A stretch of 44,968 nt of DNA from Promethearchaeota archaeon (GTDB taxonomy: Archaea; Asgardarchaeota; Lokiarchaeia; Sigynarchaeales; SOKP01). How positions within the stretch are numbered: position 1 is the stretch's first letter; each line of letters starts with the position of its first letter. The notes under the pieces are model-generated. The model had not been told where the DNA came from. It saw only the letters and a program-made list of their open reading frames with translations, and ran no database searches. A program made the position numbers and the translations under genes. Location of the stretch: assembly GCA_019057775.1 (NCBI GenBank), contig JAHLWT010000082.1, forward strand, positions 1 through 44,968, written 5' to 3'. Shown in pieces: positions 24,570 through 34,309 of this stretch.

Positions 24570-26174
24570 TTAAATAGTAAGTATATACTGTTTTATAACA
24601 GCATTAATGGAATGAAAAATATTTTCTAGATTTATTTCATTTTGGTCTGTGTCTAACAGTTTACTTAAGAAAAATATTAAATCTTGTTTTAATTCCCTCA
24701 TAAGCTCCTCAATAGGATTTCCATATAATTCCTCGATTATTTCTTTAGTAACCGGTTTGAATCCATGACCATATAGAGAAGTATTCCTCAAGACTCCAAG
24801 ATTTTTCTGACTGGTTTTATGTCCGTAATCCTTCTCTCTCCTATCGTCGTTTTTATAATCATAACAATATTTATTGATTTTATCAAGTAAATCCAAGAAT
24901 CTCCCAATTTTCCAAATATCCTTAGATCGAATAGAATTTTTTTTTAGAACCGCTATATAATATTCCGCGGGGCGATCAAATACGTTAGGATTGACGTTTA
25001 GAGGAAGTGTCTTGAACTTTATGTTCTGCAACTTGTTCCATAGCTCTTGTTCTTTGTTTTGCAAATAATAACTAAGACATAAGTGAGCATCCATATGAAT
25101 AAAACTATTATTTTTAAGAAATTGGCAGAAAGATGAATATACCATTGGATGTGATTCCTTAAAATTCTCTTCTTCAGGGGATTTATCTCCTTCTTTACAC
25201 CAACCAGCATTATAGAAATTGAGGAGATCTTCTTGAAAGAAATAATGCAACAATTGGAGGAGGATCGATTCCTCGAGTCGGAATAAAAGTGCAATAACCG
25301 CAAGATAATCATCATTAATGTAGCATATCTCAATTTTCCAGTATAATTCTTTTATAAGGTCTTTAGGATTTTTTATCATATCTCCTAATACCCAACCTTC
25401 AAACCGATAATGTTCTGAACTGGGAATTAACATTAGCACCTTTTTAATTTCCTCATCTGCCTTTTTAAAGTCAAAATTTTTACGTGAGTGAGCATAAGTT
25501 AATAGACCGAGAAGTGTTTCATTACTTTTGATATTGTATTGTTGAACGTTATACTGATCTAAAATTTTGATAATAGACTGATAATCATGAATTTTCAGAA
25601 GTTCTATACTCGCATTTCTTAAAAAGACCTTATTGATGGTATTTTCATGTTTAATAGGTATTAACTCTCCATTAAATACGTTATAAAACTCATTATTTCG
25701 AGGGAAAAATGAAGAAATGATGATATATAGCGCCCCGTTCATTTGTGGAGTCCCTCCTGATAATGATATTATCCTTTTTTCAGTTCTTTCAAATACATTA
25801 CCATTTTTTGTGAAGAAGGGTGTAAAATACCTAAAAATTTGCTCATAGTCCGTAGGATTTATGCTGCATTCAAATCGCTCTAAATGTATCGAATAGGATT
25901 CCTCGATCCATTTCTCAATAATTTGGCCAGAATAGAGAGTATCGCTTATTCTATTTTTGTCTCCTGGAGGTTGATTAGTAGTGAAAATATAGATTCCCTT
26001 CAATTTAGTAGAAAACCTGTCTAAAAAGGGTTTTATTAATGGGAATGAGAGAAAATTTTTTTCTATTTCATAATTTTCTAATAGTTTTTTACCAAATTCT
26101 CTAACTTGTGTCTTTTCTATTATTTGCCCTTTATACTGTACATCACGAGTACCAATATTTGATATCAAGATCAT
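24570..26174 (-). CDS. csm6: Csm6-type CARF-HEPN ribonuclease
   Basis: The protein (about 534 residues) begins with a CARF domain: MILISNIGTRDVQ and, near residue 140, SLSGGTPQMNGAL, the ligand-binding loop for cyclic oligoadenylate. The middle is helical. The C-terminal HEPN domain carries LRNTSLYGHG, an Arg-x6-His catalytic motif (Arg about 463, His about 470), as in Csm6 RNases. On activation by the Cas10-made second messenger it should cut RNA non-specifically in the cytosol. A GTG at 26186 is in frame, but AGGTG overlapping it lies 9 bases before ATG 26174, which favours the ATG. The gene stands alone between arrays 1 and 2, on the same strand as the csm operon but separated from it by array 2, so it may have its own promoter. 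Confidence 0.9.
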   Translation of the reverse strand: MILISNIGTRDVQYKGQIIEKTQVREFGKKLLENYEIEKNFLSFPLIKPFLDRFSTKLKGIYIFTTNQPPGDKNRISDTLYSGQIIEKWIEESYSIHLERFECSINPTDYEQIFRYFTPFFTKNGNVFERTEKRIISLSGGTPQMNGALYIIISSFFPRNNEFYNVFNGELIPIKHENTINKVFLRNASIELLKIHDYQSIIKILDQYNVQQYNIKSNETLLGLLTYAHSRKNFDFKKADEEIKKVLMLIPSSEHYRFEGWVLGDMIKNPKDLIKELYWKIEICYINDDYLAVIALLFRLEESILLQLLHYFFQEDLLNFYNAGWCKEGDKSPEEENFKESHPMVYSSFCQFLKNNSFIHMDAHLCLSYYLQNKEQELWNKLQNIKFKTLPLNVNPNVFDRPAEYYIAVLKKNSIRSKDIWKIGRFLDLLDKINKYCYDYKNDDRREKDYGHKTSQKNLGVLRNTSLYGHGFKPVTKEIIEELYGNPIEELMRELKQDLIFFLSKLLDTDQNEINLENIFHSINAVIKQYILTI

Positions 26175-26272
26175 TCTTAAAGACACCTTTCATGAAGTAA
26201 TTAATAATATTGTCTAATACATATTTAAAACATTTCCTCTTTTTTGAGAGACTAAAATCCTTTCTTTTTTTT

Positions 26273-26970
26273 TTCAATCCTTGTTCGAGTGGATATTATG
26301 TCGGTTAAGGGCGATACTAAGAGCGATACTCATTTCAATCCTTGTTCTAATGGATAATATGCTACTCCAAAAGTGGAAAAAGTCCTAAAATCTATTCAAT
26401 CCTTGTTCGTGTGGATATTTTATTTGTCATGAAGCAGGACATATTGGATATGGGAATCAATCCTTGTTCGCGTGGATAATTTATGTTAGGACATTTTTTA
26501 ACAAAGAATCCTGCTAGTCAATCCTTGTTCGTGTGGATAGTATGTAGACAATTTCATTCCATCAGTTTTGATAGCGAGTCAATCCTTGTTCGCGTGGATA
26601 ATATAGAGTAGAGAAGGTTTTAAAATCTTTAAGAATCAGTCAATCCTTGTTCGCGTGGATAATATGATTGATTATGTGAATTCATCCGGTGTTATCTAAG
26701 TCAATCCTTGTTCGCGTGGATAATCGGAGATGATATGAAGAATGGTAAAAATTAGAATTTTCAATCCTTGTTCGCGTGGATAATATGTGATGGGGTGTGT
26801 GTAGAGGGACATCCAATTATTTCAATCCTTGTTCGCGTGGATAATATGATGAGTTGTGAAGAGCTACACTTGGAAGACGCATTTCAATCCTTGTTCGCGT
26901 GGATAGTATAAAATCTATTGTAAAACAACTACCGGGTGAGTCTTTCAATCCTTGTTCGCGTGGATAGTAT
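26273..26970 (-). CRISPR. CRISPR array 2: 12 repeats, 11 spacers
   Basis: Repeats begin at 26273, 26334, 26395, 26456, 26517, 26578, 26639, 26700, 26760, 26821, 26883 and 26944 (27 bp, period about 61). Most carry the variant TTCGCGTGG-ATAATAT, unlike arrays 1 and 3 (TTCGTGTGG). The three left-most repeats are degenerate, so the leader-distal end is on the left, as in array 1. The repeat at 26517 is exceptional: it has the TTCGTGTGG-ATAGTAT form of array 3, and the spacer next to it (26544-26577) is identical to an array 3 spacer. Transcription is from the minus strand. Confidence 0.97.
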
Positions 26971-27060
26971 ACTACTTTTCTATCATTCCATGGGAGTTAC
27001 GTAAAAATTCTCCACCTATACTATTTACAGCACACCTCCTTTATAATACCGGTGATTTAA
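26971..27060 (-). promoter_or_regulatory. leader of CRISPR array 2
   Basis: ACTACTTTTCTATCATTCCA, then GGGAGTTACGTAAAAATTCT, CTATACTATTTACAGCACACC and a TATA-like GGTATTATAAAGG (minus strand, about 27037-27049) parallel the array 1 leader. It abuts the 3' end of cas6, so readthrough from the csm operon into the array is possible. Confidence 0.75.
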
Positions 27061-27070
27061 GATTTTATTA

Positions 27071-27760
27071 TTAAAGATTAACATTAGAAAATCTCTTCAC
27101 GATACCAAACCCGTGAGAAACTGCTTTTCCTATTCCTATATGATCGGGTATTAAGAAATTAGTCTCAAATATTCCTTTAAACCCCACCAACGGCACGTCT
27201 TTATAGAACACCTTATTGGGAGTCAATTCAATCTCTACGTGAATTGTATCGGTAACATCGTATCCTAAATGCTTCGACATCGATAAAATATTCCCTATTA
27301 GGATGCTTTTCAGCAATTTTCTCCTCTCTTTAATCGTAGCTATGATAAATTTCTTATAATTCTCGCTATTAAGGGCAAGCCAGGGAGAATTAAACTTATA
27401 CGAGAGAACTTTTCCCGAATTTACGATACCAAACTCCGTTTCCTCATAATGAGCATTGAATTCAACGATATTATATGTGTTAGATCCCAGAATAAGTTCC
27501 TTCACATTCATAACTACATTTTTTAGTACAGAAATTGCCTTTTCCTCAATACCGAGAAGGATCGCTTTTTTTCCCTTTACATTATACTGAATTCTCGGAT
27601 ATTCGTGTTTTAGCTTGCTGTCTCCCTCGGAAGAGTCTAGGTGATGATGTAGCTCGACGTATTTTTTAAATTGATTTCCGATGAATCCCCTTAATTGTGT
27701 GGATGTTTCTTCGATATTCCTATCCACTGTTAGTAATAAATGCAAGAGTTTTAGCTTCAT
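27071..27760 (-). CDS. cas6: Cas6 crRNA-processing endoribonuclease
   Basis: This 229-residue protein fits the Cas6 RAMP family in size and ends with the family's glycine-rich loop (residues about 209-223: GIGKAVSHGFGIVKR). The N-terminal MKLKLLHLLLTVD strand and the internal ferredoxin-like pattern agree. Histidines in YVELHHHLD near residue 40 are candidates for the catalytic site. Cas6 cuts the repeat RNA of the array transcripts, leaving the 8-base 5' tag on each crRNA. It is the last gene of the csm operon, 54 bases after csm5, and lies immediately before the leader of array 2. Confidence 0.85.
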   Translation of the reverse strand: MKLKLLHLLLTVDRNIEETSTQLRGFIGNQFKKYVELHHHLDSSEGDSKLKHEYPRIQYNVKGKKAILLGIEEKAISVLKNVVMNVKELILGSNTYNIVEFNAHYEETEFGIVNSGKVLSYKFNSPWLALNSENYKKFIIATIKERRKLLKSILIGNILSMSKHLGYDVTDTIHVEIELTPNKVFYKDVPLVGFKGIFETNFLIPDHIGIGKAVSHGFGIVKRFSNVNL

Positions 27761-27814
27761 CTTTTTATATAGGATTGTTTATTTGAATTTAATTTGATAA
27801 TTTTACAATTCTAT

Positions 27815-29098
27815 TCATTCCCAGGTTATTTTAATCCACCCAAATGGAAAAAAAAGCTTATTATCCGCTGAAATCACAAATTTTCGAGTAAGAGGGTATA
27901 ATAAATCGCCTAATCTTTCGATATCAAAAGAGGGTGTTATTTTCTCCAATAGAGATACATATTTACTATTGCGTCGAGTAGATTTTACCGAACACAACCA
28001 TGTCTCATTGATTTGAGGTCTGTATTGTGAATTTCTATCGACCAAGACCAACAATCTTCCTTGTTTGGCAACTGTATTCTGAGGATTTCTTCGATCTGGT
28101 AAATCAAAGCGTATTATTTCCAGTCCTTTAAATTTTCGTACTACTTCTTTCTTATCAGAGAAATTCAAGAATAGAGTAAGACCTAATGCGCTGGAACCTT
28201 GTCCTAATCGTAAAATACATTCCTTATCGTTCAAGGAGTTTATCTGAGCTTGAAGATTCTCGTAAAACGTAATTATTTCTTTTAAATTAGTATCTTGTTG
28301 TTTTATGAATGTCCTCAATTCATGGTTTATTATCGTTTTAGAAAAAGAATTCATAGCTTTTATGAGATTTTCAGCATGAAGATCAAAATAATTAGAGATC
28401 AAAGTTCCGGAATCTACAAGTTTTCGATTGATCTTTATCCTACCTTCGCTTTGAAATCCTTTGTCTAAAACCTCATTAAAAATTGGGATTGTTGGCTGTT
28501 TATTCCTTAAATGATAAACAGTAGACTCATCAACTTTTATGGAGGAAGTATGATTTTTCAAGGCTTGATCAGTAACCATTAAAGCTCGGAGCAAATCAGT
28601 TTTCCCATCCGATTGAATTAACTGAATGATTTCTCTATGGTTAAAATCAGAAAGGATCCTTCTTATGAATCTTTCTCTCTCTCTTGGGTGTTTATTCAAG
28701 ATATCAAATAAAATTGCTGTTCTCATTGCTCCCTTGATGCTTGATCCTGGAATGTAGATGAGGTCTCCTGTCTTTATAAATTGATTAATTTCATTATCTC
28801 CAATGTCTCCTCTCAAATCATAACTTTTTTCTATGAAGTCTCTCCAATTTAACTTATATTTTTCTAAGAATTCCTCAACATTACCTTGCCATTTATTATT
28901 CCAAAAGTTCTTGTTAATATCATTTGTTAAATCGTCTATCAATTCCTCAGGAACTTGTGATAAAATCTTATCAAAATCTAAAATGTGAATTTTTCCCTCA
29001 GCACTAATATAATCCAGTTGTGAATAAGTATTTCCAGAGCCTATAAATAACGGGGACAATCCTTCGATCGAAAGTTTGCAAGAGTTTTGCTGACTCAC
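27815..29098 (-). CDS. csm5: Csm5, type III-A effector subunit
   Basis: The 427-residue RAMP protein has a first strand LSIEGLSPLFIGSGN and the Csm5 motif IYIPGSSIKGAMRTAIL (about 114-130), followed by a long helical middle and a C-terminal RAMP-like half. Csm5 caps the 3' end of the crRNA in the Csm complex. The start is GTG (29098-29096) only 3 bases after the csm4 stop, with GGTGA upstream overlapping csm4, so translation is coupled. Length is in the family range. Confidence 0.9.
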   Translation of the reverse strand: MSQQNSCKLSIEGLSPLFIGSGNTYSQLDYISAEGKIHILDFDKILSQVPEELIDDLTNDINKNFWNNKWQGNVEEFLEKYKLNWRDFIEKSYDLRGDIGDNEINQFIKTGDLIYIPGSSIKGAMRTAILFDILNKHPRERERFIRRILSDFNHREIIQLIQSDGKTDLLRALMVTDQALKNHTSSIKVDESTVYHLRNKQPTIPIFNEVLDKGFQSEGRIKINRKLVDSGTLISNYFDLHAENLIKAMNSFSKTIINHELRTFIKQQDTNLKEIITFYENLQAQINSLNDKECILRLGQGSSALGLTLFLNFSDKKEVVRKFKGLEIIRFDLPDRRNPQNTVAKQGRLLVLVDRNSQYRPQINETWLCSVKSTRRNSKYVSLLEKITPSFDIERLGDLLYPLTRKFVISADNKLFFPFGWIKITWE

Positions 29099-29101
29099 CT
29101 T

Positions 29102-30301
29102 TTACTTCACCTCCAGATTTCCTAGATTTAAATAGAATCCGATCCCATTTTTATATACTGAATGATATCTAGATGAAAAATCAGCGGGCGCCACTTGGAC
29201 TAGCTTCCCTCGCACTTTTTTCCTGAATATAGAACCCTCTTCTATAAATTTAACATCATTAAACCTTGCGGAAACACTTTCAATAGAATATACGTACCCA
29301 CTCCGTCCATAGATGTTAAAAAATTCTATATTTTGTAGATCTTCTAAGCTCGGATAGACTAAAGATAAATTCATGAACCAACCATCTATATTGGAATCAA
29401 TTAATAAATTATAATAGGCAAACGTCTCATTTAATTCAATCAATTCAATATCATCTACCAATCCACATCCCAAGCTCCTCCTACCTCCAATACCTTCATC
29501 CATGATCAAGTTAATTGATGCCCTGATCTTATTGCGTATTTCAGGATCTAAGTGTGAATCATCAAAAATAAAATAATAACCAGGGACTAACTCATAATCA
29601 ATTCTCTTTTCTTCATTTATAAAATAGGAGGAAACACTTAACTTCAGTTTAGGCCAAGTGAAAGGTTCGGATTCTTTGGTTTTACGATTTATTCTAACTT
29701 TTTGTTCATCTAGTATTTCATATATGGAAATCTTATTTCGAATCACTTTTTCAACCCTTTCGAGATTAGGATCAGGCTTACTTAAGAGGGAAAGAAATCT
29801 GATTAAACCGAGTTTCTCCAGATCTTCATTGTCTACAAGAAATTTGTTCCCTATAATATGATATTGGCTGAATGAAATCTTTTTATTTTCCTTTAGCTTC
29901 CTTGCTAATTCGAGAGAAATGAATTCAATTTTTTTAAACATTTTAGGATTCTGATCCAAATATTCTTGAGACTCCGTTGTAAAGGGAAACTGAATTAACG
30001 GTTTAGGGATAAAGTAAATAATGTCTTCCACTTTACCATCCTTATAGATATCTATAAAATGGAAACTCGAAGAAATCTTAAAGACCGGGTTTTCAATTTC
30101 ACTAGCTGAATTTATTTCTTCTAAGAAGCTCTCTAACTCACTCTTACCATAGAGTTTTCTGAAATTATTACAAATAGCACTAAATAATGTATCATTATGT
30201 ACGATTACACTCAAAATATCAGAGTAATCCTTGCCGATGCTAAAATAATTCCTTTCTTTAGAGATTAATTTTACTAAAAACATCTGTAAACCATTGTTCA
30301 T
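29102..30301 (-). CDS. csm4: Csm4, type III-A effector subunit
   Basis: The 399-residue RAMP protein has an N-terminal LVKLISKERNYFSIG and IVHNDTLFSAICNNF, where Csm4 contacts Cas10 and the crRNA tag. A glycine-rich loop GIGGRRSLGCGLV (about 270-283) is the C-terminal family motif. Csm4 binds the 5' tag of crRNA and anchors Cas10. The frame overlaps the end of csm3 by 44 bases if it starts at ATG 30301; the in-frame ATG at 30283 would shorten the overlap to 26 bases and cannot be excluded. Confidence 0.9.
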   Translation of the reverse strand: MNNGLQMFLVKLISKERNYFSIGKDYSDILSVIVHNDTLFSAICNNFRKLYGKSELESFLEEINSASEIENPVFKISSSFHFIDIYKDGKVEDIIYFIPKPLIQFPFTTESQEYLDQNPKMFKKIEFISLELARKLKENKKISFSQYHIIGNKFLVDNEDLEKLGLIRFLSLLSKPDPNLERVEKVIRNKISIYEILDEQKVRINRKTKESEPFTWPKLKLSVSSYFINEEKRIDYELVPGYYFIFDDSHLDPEIRNKIRASINLIMDEGIGGRRSLGCGLVDDIELIELNETFAYYNLLIDSNIDGWFMNLSLVYPSLEDLQNIEFFNIYGRSGYVYSIESVSARFNDVKFIEEGSIFRKKVRGKLVQVAPADFSSRYHSVYKNGIGFYLNLGNLEVK

Positions 30302-31046
30302 TTTTAATATCGGTTAGAGAAAATTGATCGGCTAGTAAAATTTCGTCCTTCTTCACGGTATAATATTCTACTGGTCTAAGGATCATTGATAATTCTTCAA
30401 AAACCACTTTTCCACTTCCTCTCGTCCCACTTCCTCCAAGATAATCATCTTCAAGAAGTTTCAATGCTTGTAACAAAGTTCGAAGTAAAGCTTTATCGTT
30501 CTCTGAATAAAGATCGAAAATAACTTCGAAATTAAAGTTGGTACCCCTAGGTACCCTTTCTAAATGCCTTGGATTTGCTCTTGCCGAGATTCTATCAACT
30601 GTATTCTCAATTTTATCCTCGGTATATTCTAAATCTAGGTTCTTAAAAAGTTCATCTCTATTTTCCTCGAAATGCTCTAGATCGAGATACATATCTCGAA
30701 AGATACCTCTTACAGGCTCTTTCACTTCGGGAGCTCCAAAAATCTTAATAACCTCATCAATTGTTCCATCCTCGAACTTATGAATCACCATTTTTTCGTC
30801 AAAAAAACCAAATCCGTCGTCTTTATCTTTATTTCTCAAAGGGTAAAGACTTTGCTCTAGAAGGCTTCTTAATTTTCCTTTTAGGGTACTACCAGGAATA
30901 TAAGGTACTCCTTTTGAATCCTTTATTACGGGACTATCCATCCCTCCAATATCTAGTGAAGCCTTACTACCTCCTATGGCTAGTCCTGTTTCTATTCTAA
31001 TTTTTCCTTTTAGGATTACTTTTCCTTTTAATTGATATTCTTCCAT
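30258..31046 (-). CDS. csm3: Csm3, type III-A backbone RNase
   Basis: This RAMP protein (about 262 residues) has LETGLAIGG-type glycine motifs, IGGMDSPVIKD and VPYIPGSTLKGKLRSLLE. The Asp in GMDSP (37 from the start chosen here) is the residue that cuts target RNA at 6-base intervals in characterised Csm3 proteins, so target-RNA cleavage should be intact. A C-terminal LGGSGTRGSGKV loop is present. I chose ATG 31046: a GGAGGT ribosome-binding site ends about 10 bases before it, whereas the in-frame ATG at 31064 overlaps that site. The start touches the csm2 stop, so translation is coupled. Confidence 0.92.
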   Translation of the reverse strand: MEEYQLKGKVILKGKIRIETGLAIGGSKASLDIGGMDSPVIKDSKGVPYIPGSTLKGKLRSLLEQSLYPLRNKDKDDGFGFFDEKMVIHKFEDGTIDEVIKIFGAPEVKEPVRGIFRDMYLDLEHFEENRDELFKNLDLEYTEDKIENTVDRISARANPRHLERVPRGTNFNFEVIFDLYSENDKALLRTLLQALKLLEDDYLGGSGTRGSGKVVFEELSMILRPVEYYTVKKDEILLADQFSLTDIKNEQWFTDVFSKINL

Positions 31047-31047
31047 T

Positions 31048-31476
31048 CTATTCTCTACCTCCATATGCTTTATGATAGGCTATAATTGCTTCAAAAAACT
31101 CCTTAAATCCTTTTAATGTAGCATCATCTTTTACATTTTTAATCAAATGATCTAACACTTTAGTCAACGGCTCTAGATCGGAAAACCTTCCTTTTTGATA
31201 TGCTAGTTTTGGCCGTAATAGGTTCAGATCTTTTTTGCAAACCTCATACTTATCAGATAAACGTTTGACTCTTGTATAAATTGCTCGAATTTGGGATGTT
31301 GAGATTTTTACTGAACATTTCTCTCCAAATTTTTCGGTTAATTTAAGAAAAAGTTCGATATCTTCAGTAGTCTCCTTTTTTAACAATCTATTTGAGTTCT
31401 CTGCTATTTGTTTTGCGAGATCAAACATCTCTTGCTTTAAACTTGGTCCTCTTCTTTGACCCCTACCATATGACAT
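31048..31476 (-). CDS. csm2: Csm2, type III-A small subunit
   Basis: The 142-residue protein is all-helical and basic (SYGRGQRRGPSLKQEMFD at the start; QIRAIYTRVKRLSDKYE and LLRPKLAYQKGR in the middle), matching the Csm2 family in length and pattern. Csm2 forms the minor filament of the effector and holds the crRNA-target duplex. An AGGTAA lies before the ATG. The gene lies 39 bases after cas10 and its stop overlaps the csm3 start region. Confidence 0.9.
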   Translation of the reverse strand: MSYGRGQRRGPSLKQEMFDLAKQIAENSNRLLKKETTEDIELFLKLTEKFGEKCSVKISTSQIRAIYTRVKRLSDKYEVCKKDLNLLRPKLAYQKGRFSDLEPLTKVLDHLIKNVKDDATLKGFKEFFEAIIAYHKAYGGRE

Positions 31477-31515
31477 TATATTTTACCTACATGTGTTTAT
31501 TTTTGTTTTTTTTTA

Positions 31516-34110
31516 TTATATTCTTGTTAAATAATCTGCCCATTGAACTGCGACAGAAATAAATTCTATATTTCTTATTTGTAAACTTGAATTTGGTGTA
31601 AAAAGATTATTCTTAATAATTATTTCAAACAATTGGATGATGAAGTTACTTAGTTTTTTAACTTCATTATCCTTGGATTGTAATACAGAACGTAAATAAT
31701 ATTTTAATCTCCATAACTTAGGAACTCTAATTTTTCCTTGAAGGGAGTCTTCTAATAAATTTTTCATTCCCTTAATAGAATTCTCAACTTTATGAAGCAT
31801 CGATTTTGAAAAATCCTTTTCTTTAATTAAATAGACAAAAATATCTTTTAAGATGACTGCTAAAGCAAATTCAGACTGTGAACTTACCCATGAGACGATT
31901 TTCTCATTGATTTCGCCCTCATCACTCCTTTCCATTACTTTAAGTATCTGGGTTCTATGGTATTCTTCCGGTTGAGTTATACTCTTATATTCTACTTCTT
32001 TTTCATGAGTCCAATCCCAGTTCAAAACAGATCCAAAAAGTGAAACTTTATTTTTTGTATTAAAATTCGGATTAAAGATTTCAAAACTTTTTGCTTTCTC
32101 TAACTCATCTTCAACCAAGAACGCAGCTCTCATAATAGGATATTTCGGTGCCTTAATAATAATTCCTGCACTTAAAGTTATATCAGGATTAAATGCTGTA
32201 AACTTTCTAAAATCTTTATAAAGGCAATATGCAAATTCAATAATTTTATCCCAGGAGCCGATCGCAAAGAGATCATCACCTCCAGAAAAAATTAGATATA
32301 CTGAATCCGAAAATACACTTTGAATGAGTCTAGACACGTGTCCCCTAAAAAATAGACTTAAAGACGTGCTTAATGTGGATACCCTCGAAATCGTATTATT
32401 TTTCCCCAGACCCTTCTGGATAATAGCCCCCAATGAATCTACATCCATTTTAAGAATTCCTAACTTATTAAAACCGGTTCGTTCAAAAGCCTTTTCTGCT
32501 AATGTATCGGTGGTAAGAATATCTCCTGCTTGATTGAGGGGAATTGCAATAGGTAATAAAATGTCTCCTAATGTATTTTTTTCCCTTGGGTTATTAATCG
32601 AATAAAGATCTTTTTTCATGGTGGCAGAATTAATTAGCTCTATTGCACCGTTAAATTCACTTAAAATAGTATTGAAACTTTCATCTCTTTTTGAGGAAAT
32701 TCTTAAATAGTTGCTTCCTTTTAATCTAACAGATAAATCCTTGAAACTTTTACATTGAGTGCACCATTTATCATCTGTATCGGGGATAGGTTCCAGTTTT
32801 TGGAATGAATTACATATTGCACATCGTTCAATCTTCTTCGCGGAATCTTCATTAGGTCCAAATAATTGAGCATGGTAACTCTCTCCTAAAGTTTCAAGTA
32901 AAACTTTAAACTTTTTCTTCTTCTGTATTGTTGTTCTATTGTTGATATTCTTCCATATTTTATTAATATCAGTCAGTAACTCTTCAATCGTTATAGGGAG
33001 AAGATCCAAGGCGAGATATATATTTGAGTTGAATTGTTCGATAAAGATTTTATTGACTTTTATACTAATAACTTTTATTATAGATCTCAAGTCTTTATAA
33101 TTATGACTTACTAAGTAAAAATGACCTCCGCCGGCAAATAGAATATTAGCTTCTGTGAGATCCAATTCTTGGGTTATATATCTGGCAATGGCATCAGTTA
33201 GGAGACTAAGAAAAAAAGATCTCCCTTTCAAAGTTTTCATTGCTGACTTCGAGGTGATTAAGTGAATAAAATTTTGAATTCCTGAAAAGTCTCCGTGAAT
33301 AATTGCAAAAATTGGAGTCTCTGCTAAAATTTTTCTTTTACTTTCATCTTTTTTAATAGTTTCTATATAGGCTTCTCCCTTATAATATATCTCTTTTAAG
33401 ATTTGACCTATATCATTTAAGAACTCAATTTCATTGGTCAGGTTATTTACATTCAAATAATTATCAATTGCAATAGCGAAAGCACACACAATCTTTGAAT
33501 GATCAAAAAGACTAATATCAGGTTCAACACCGTAAGCAGCCGACGGCACAAATTTAAAACTTTGCTTTAGAAGTGATAACAGAAACTCAAAGATTTTTGA
33601 ATAATCCCCTCTGTAATTTTTAATATTATCAAACTTTGATTTGAATGTTTTCCAGTTCAACTGAAATTTGTCTTCTATAATATTAGAAACATCTTTTAAG
33701 GTATAAGGAAAAATTTCCTTAGAATTATTATCAAGAGTGAGCTGTTCTCCTAAATAAGAAAATTTAGTTTTGGTTTCTTTAGATGGAAATATTGAAATCT
33801 TTGAAAATATTGGTGTCAATCCAACTTTCTTAACACTTTCCTTTTTCTCTATTCCAATACGTTCTGATGAAGCTAACCAATCCGCAATCACCAACCTTTT
33901 TAGGATTTTATATCCCGCTTCTTTAAATATATCTATCTCATCGTGATGCATCGAGATAAGACCACTTACTCCAGGTAACAAATCATCATAGTGTTCTTGA
34001 ATCAATTTGCTACCTATTTCCTGATGAGTTCCCTTTTCTCCCGCTCGATATCCAAGTTTCCCAATATCATGTAATAATGCTGCTATTACTAAATGGCTTT
34101 TGGTATTCAT
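31516..34110 (-). CDS. cas10: Cas10/Csm1 with intact HD and GGDD sites
   Basis: The 864-residue protein starts with an HD nuclease domain (ALLHDIGKLG, His 14-Asp 15; SMHHDE later), which cuts single-stranded DNA in active complexes. A zinc-binding segment follows (CAIC about 429-432 and CTQC about 450-453) between two cyclase-like domains. The second palm domain has FSGGDDLFAIG (GGDD at 610-613), the active site for making cyclic oligoadenylates. The C-terminal D4 domain is helical. With both sites intact this is a full signalling Cas10, consistent with the csm6 nearby. It is the first gene of the operon; a TATA box lies at 34151-34166. Confidence 0.95.
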   Translation of the reverse strand: MNTKSHLVIAALLHDIGKLGYRAGEKGTHQEIGSKLIQEHYDDLLPGVSGLISMHHDEIDIFKEAGYKILKRLVIADWLASSERIGIEKKESVKKVGLTPIFSKISIFPSKETKTKFSYLGEQLTLDNNSKEIFPYTLKDVSNIIEDKFQLNWKTFKSKFDNIKNYRGDYSKIFEFLLSLLKQSFKFVPSAAYGVEPDISLFDHSKIVCAFAIAIDNYLNVNNLTNEIEFLNDIGQILKEIYYKGEAYIETIKKDESKRKILAETPIFAIIHGDFSGIQNFIHLITSKSAMKTLKGRSFFLSLLTDAIARYITQELDLTEANILFAGGGHFYLVSHNYKDLRSIIKVISIKVNKIFIEQFNSNIYLALDLLPITIEELLTDINKIWKNINNRTTIQKKKKFKVLLETLGESYHAQLFGPNEDSAKKIERCAICNSFQKLEPIPDTDDKWCTQCKSFKDLSVRLKGSNYLRISSKRDESFNTILSEFNGAIELINSATMKKDLYSINNPREKNTLGDILLPIAIPLNQAGDILTTDTLAEKAFERTGFNKLGILKMDVDSLGAIIQKGLGKNNTISRVSTLSTSLSLFFRGHVSRLIQSVFSDSVYLIFSGGDDLFAIGSWDKIIEFAYCLYKDFRKFTAFNPDITLSAGIIIKAPKYPIMRAAFLVEDELEKAKSFEIFNPNFNTKNKVSLFGSVLNWDWTHEKEVEYKSITQPEEYHRTQILKVMERSDEGEINEKIVSWVSSQSEFALAVILKDIFVYLIKEKDFSKSMLHKVENSIKGMKNLLEDSLQGKIRVPKLWRLKYYLRSVLQSKDNEVKKLSNFIIQLFEIIIKNNLFTPNSSLQIRNIEFISVAVQWADYLTRI

Positions 34111-34150
34111 TTTATTAATTTTTTGGATCGTTATGACTTATATTTGACAA

Positions 34151-34166
34151 TTTTATATAAATATAT
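34151..34166 (-). promoter_or_regulatory. TATA box of the cas10-csm operon
   Basis: On the minus strand TATATTTATATAAAAT lies about 45 bases before the cas10 ATG. It is the best TATA match in the gap between cas10 and the divergent array 3 leader and should drive cas10-csm2-5-cas6. Confidence 0.5.
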
Positions 34167-34224
34167 ACAGTTTGAAAGTCTGAAAAAAGTTCAAACAGAT
34201 CATTTTAACCGATGAAAATAATAA

Positions 34225-34309
34225 TAATCATTTTTATATAGATGGAACATTCTACATACTATAGAAAGAAATTTTTCACGTAACCCCAATAGAATATAAA
34301 AGAAGTAGT
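34225..34309 (+). promoter_or_regulatory. leader of CRISPR array 3
   Basis: Read on the minus strand this matches the other two leaders in the same order (ACTACTTCTTTTATATTCTA, GGGGTTACGTGAAAAATTT, CTATAGTATGTAGAATG). On the plus strand TTTTATATAG at about 34233-34242 is a TATA-like element that would start transcription roughly 45 bases before the first repeat. The leader is divergent from cas10. Confidence 0.75.
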
